A stretch of 64,000 bases of DNA from Nitrosospira briensis C-128. Lineage in GTDB: Bacteria > Pseudomonadota > Gammaproteobacteria > Burkholderiales > Nitrosomonadaceae. How positions within the stretch are numbered: the stretch's first letter is position 1; each line of letters opens with the position of its first letter. Below are positions 62,995 to 64,000 of the stretch, one piece after another. The notes under the pieces were generated by a model. That model was not told where the DNA came from. It ran no database searches and saw only the letters and a program-made list of their open reading frames with translations. The translations under genes and the position numbers were made by a program. The stretch is from contig NZ_CP012371.1 of assembly GCF_000619905.2 (NCBI RefSeq), forward strand, positions 186,001 through 250,000, in the 5' to 3' direction.

Positions 62995-63315
62995 TTAACC
63001 CTTCCCCCTATGGATCAGGTCGCGCACCGTGTCGAGCAAACCATCGGCGACCTTGCCGGGGTTTACGGTGAAGTGGCCCTCGCTGATTGCCCGTTTGATC
63101 TCCTCCACCCTGACGGCGTCGAAAACTTCGACATTCCCCAATTTTTTTTCGATGCTTTGCAATTGTATGCTCAGTTGAACGCTATCTTTTCCGCCCACTG
63201 AAGCATTCTGGCTTTTTGAAGGCACGCTGCCCACTGCCATTTGCCCGGGTTTGCCAGCGCTCGCCTCGCCGATGGGCTTGGTAGCGTTGGTTTTGATGTT
63301 ATTTTCTATCTGCAC
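62995..63315 (-). CDS. flgM: Anti-sigma-28 factor FlgM
   Basis: The 106-residue protein has an unstructured N-terminus (PIGEASAGKPGQMAVGSVPS) and the FliA-binding helices (VFDAVRVEEIKRAISEGHFT VNPGKVADGLL, split). It holds FliA inactive until hook completion lets it be exported. A FliA promoter lies 32 bases upstream, so it is autoregulated through FliA. The first gene of flgMN. Confidence 0.95.
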   Translation of the reverse strand: MQIENNIKTNATKPIGEASAGKPGQMAVGSVPSKSQNASVGGKDSVQLSIQLQSIEKKLGNVEVFDAVRVEEIKRAISEGHFTVNPGKVADGLLDTVRDLIHRGKG

Positions 63316-63346
63316 GGATCTGCTCCTACAATTGATTGTAAGCAGT

Positions 63347-63373
63347 GTAACGGAGGTCTCGGAAGAAACTTGA
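63347..63373 (-). promoter_or_regulatory. Sigma-28 promoter of flgMN
   Basis: On the minus strand TCAAGTTT (63373-63366), an 11-base spacer, and TCCGTTAC (63354-63347), close to the FliA consensus. It lies 32 bases upstream of the flgM start. Confidence 0.75.
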
Positions 63374-63641
63374 GCTTTTTCGCCAGAATCTGTGGCACAA
63401 CAGGTTCAACCTGAAAAGCCTTTTATATCAGTGGCAAAAACCATCACACATTTGACCAAATCCTCATTGCAGTTCTACGATCCATCAATAGTTCACACGA
63501 TGGGTGGAGCAGCGCGTAACCCATCACGTTCGTTTCATGAAAGCAATTTTCTAGCCGTGATAAATTGCATTATCGGCCCAGCGATGGTTTGCCATATAGG
63601 GCAAATGCATCCGATGGGTTGCGCTCTGCTGCTACGACCCA
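63374..63641. repeat. Pair of palindromic repeats between flgA and flgM
   Basis: GATGGGT...ACCCATC hairpins lie at 63499-63525 and 63611-63642. The second is roughly an inverted copy of the first (GGAGCAGC / GCTGCT cores). They look like a dispersed GATGGGTTACGC-type repeat found in many proteobacteria. No gene is seen. Confidence 0.55.
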
Positions 63642-64000
63642 TTAATAACTTACTTCCACTATTGCTCCGGCTCGGGCGGTCCCGCTCACCACCGAGCCCG
63701 ACGCAATACGAACCTGCACCAGTTGTCCCTCAGCGGCGTTATTGAGCGCTCTACCATCCGCCGTTACGCTGAATCCACGTCCGCTGGAGACCAGTTTCAC
63801 ATTTTGATTCTGCATCACTGCCGCTCGTGCGCGCAGCATGTCCTGGCGTAACGGGCTTCCGAAAGAAATGCTGCCGGAGAGCGTTCTACCCAAAGCCAGA
63901 TTCGGGTCAGTGACAACGCCCGGCGGAAGCTGCGCCAGATCGCCGCTGCGGGTGGCCAGATCCGCCGCGGTGAGCATATGTCCCTGCGTCAGAGGCTTGG
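63642..64000 (-). CDS. flgA: Flagellar P-ring chaperone FlgA, 5' part beyond window
   Basis: The minus-strand frame is open from the stop at 63642 to the window edge. The visible C-terminal 119 residues are FlgA SAF domain: AADLATRSGDLAQLPPGVVT, FGSPLRQDMLRARAAVMQNQ, VRIASGSVVSGTARAGAIVE. FlgA assists P-ring assembly in the periplasm. It lies upstream of flgMN in the same direction, the usual order. Confidence 0.93.
   Translation of the reverse strand, partial: KPLTQGHMLTAADLATRSGDLAQLPPGVVTDPNLALGRTLSGSISFGSPLRQDMLRARAAVMQNQNVKLVSSGRGFSVTADGRALNNAAEGQLVQVRIASGSVVSGTARAGAIVEVSY

Overview
The window looks like chromosome of a motile, GC-balanced betaproteobacterium. A member of the Nitrosomonadales such as Nitrosospira is my best guess, from the flagellar gene order, the FlhDC master regulator, the PEP-CTERM/CHRD protein and the housekeeping genes. 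No metabolic marker gene (amo, hao, rubisco) is present, so the genus is an inference.

Layout. 1-8.4 kb: a large TPR/coiled-coil protein running off the left edge, a decayed transposase, 3-methyladenine DNA glycosylase, a TPR protein, a 172-bp MITE with perfect 25-bp ends, a DMT permease, two small secreted proteins (one with a Kazal domain) and an OprO/OprP-type porin. 8.4-13 kb: efp, family-5 uracil-DNA glycosylase, a tautomerase, uvrC, pgsA, tRNA-Gly and tRNA-Cys. 13-15.3 kb: a decayed accessory patch (Fic pseudogene, IS3-family orfA remnant). 15.3-18.7 kb: a four-gene MCE/Mla-type lipid ABC transporter operon. 19-26 kb: SDR enzyme, hypotheticals, a 27-residue membrane protein, a KGG-repeat stress protein, a DUF72 protein, a cupin and a UdgX-type uracil-DNA glycosylase. 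26-30.2 kb: a two-kinase, one-regulator signalling operon. 30.6-34.7 kb: CHRD/PEP-CTERM protein, MarC, a lipoprotein and an exonuclease/GIY-YIG fusion.

35.0-43.83 kb is a degraded prophage or integrative element. It runs from a decapitated HU gene to a tRNA-Leu gene that abuts a broken tyrosine integrase. It carries divergent Cro/CI-like regulators with paired operators, a KilA-N protein, a TerB/BRCT-like protein, a decayed hicA beside an intact hicB, and a compact hicA-hicB-SecB-like module that I read as a tripartite toxin-antitoxin-chaperone (TAC) system. Just outside the element lies a two-repeat type I-E-like CRISPR relic without cas genes.

45.5-50 kb holds a secreted CotH-like protein and a CHASE-PAS-GGDEF-EAL protein. 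50.6-64 kb is a flagellar regulon: flhDC (preceded by an unusual palindrome), motAB (with a good sigma-28 promoter), flhB-flhA-flhF-flhG-fliA-motC-motD as an overlapping operon, and on the other strand flgM-flgN (with another sigma-28 promoter) and the 3' part of flgA. FlhDC would drive the early genes, FliA the late ones, and FlgM would hold FliA in check until hook completion.

Most promising for follow-up: the HicAB-SecB-like module, the UdgX protein, the small membrane proteins and the repeat block upstream of flhD.
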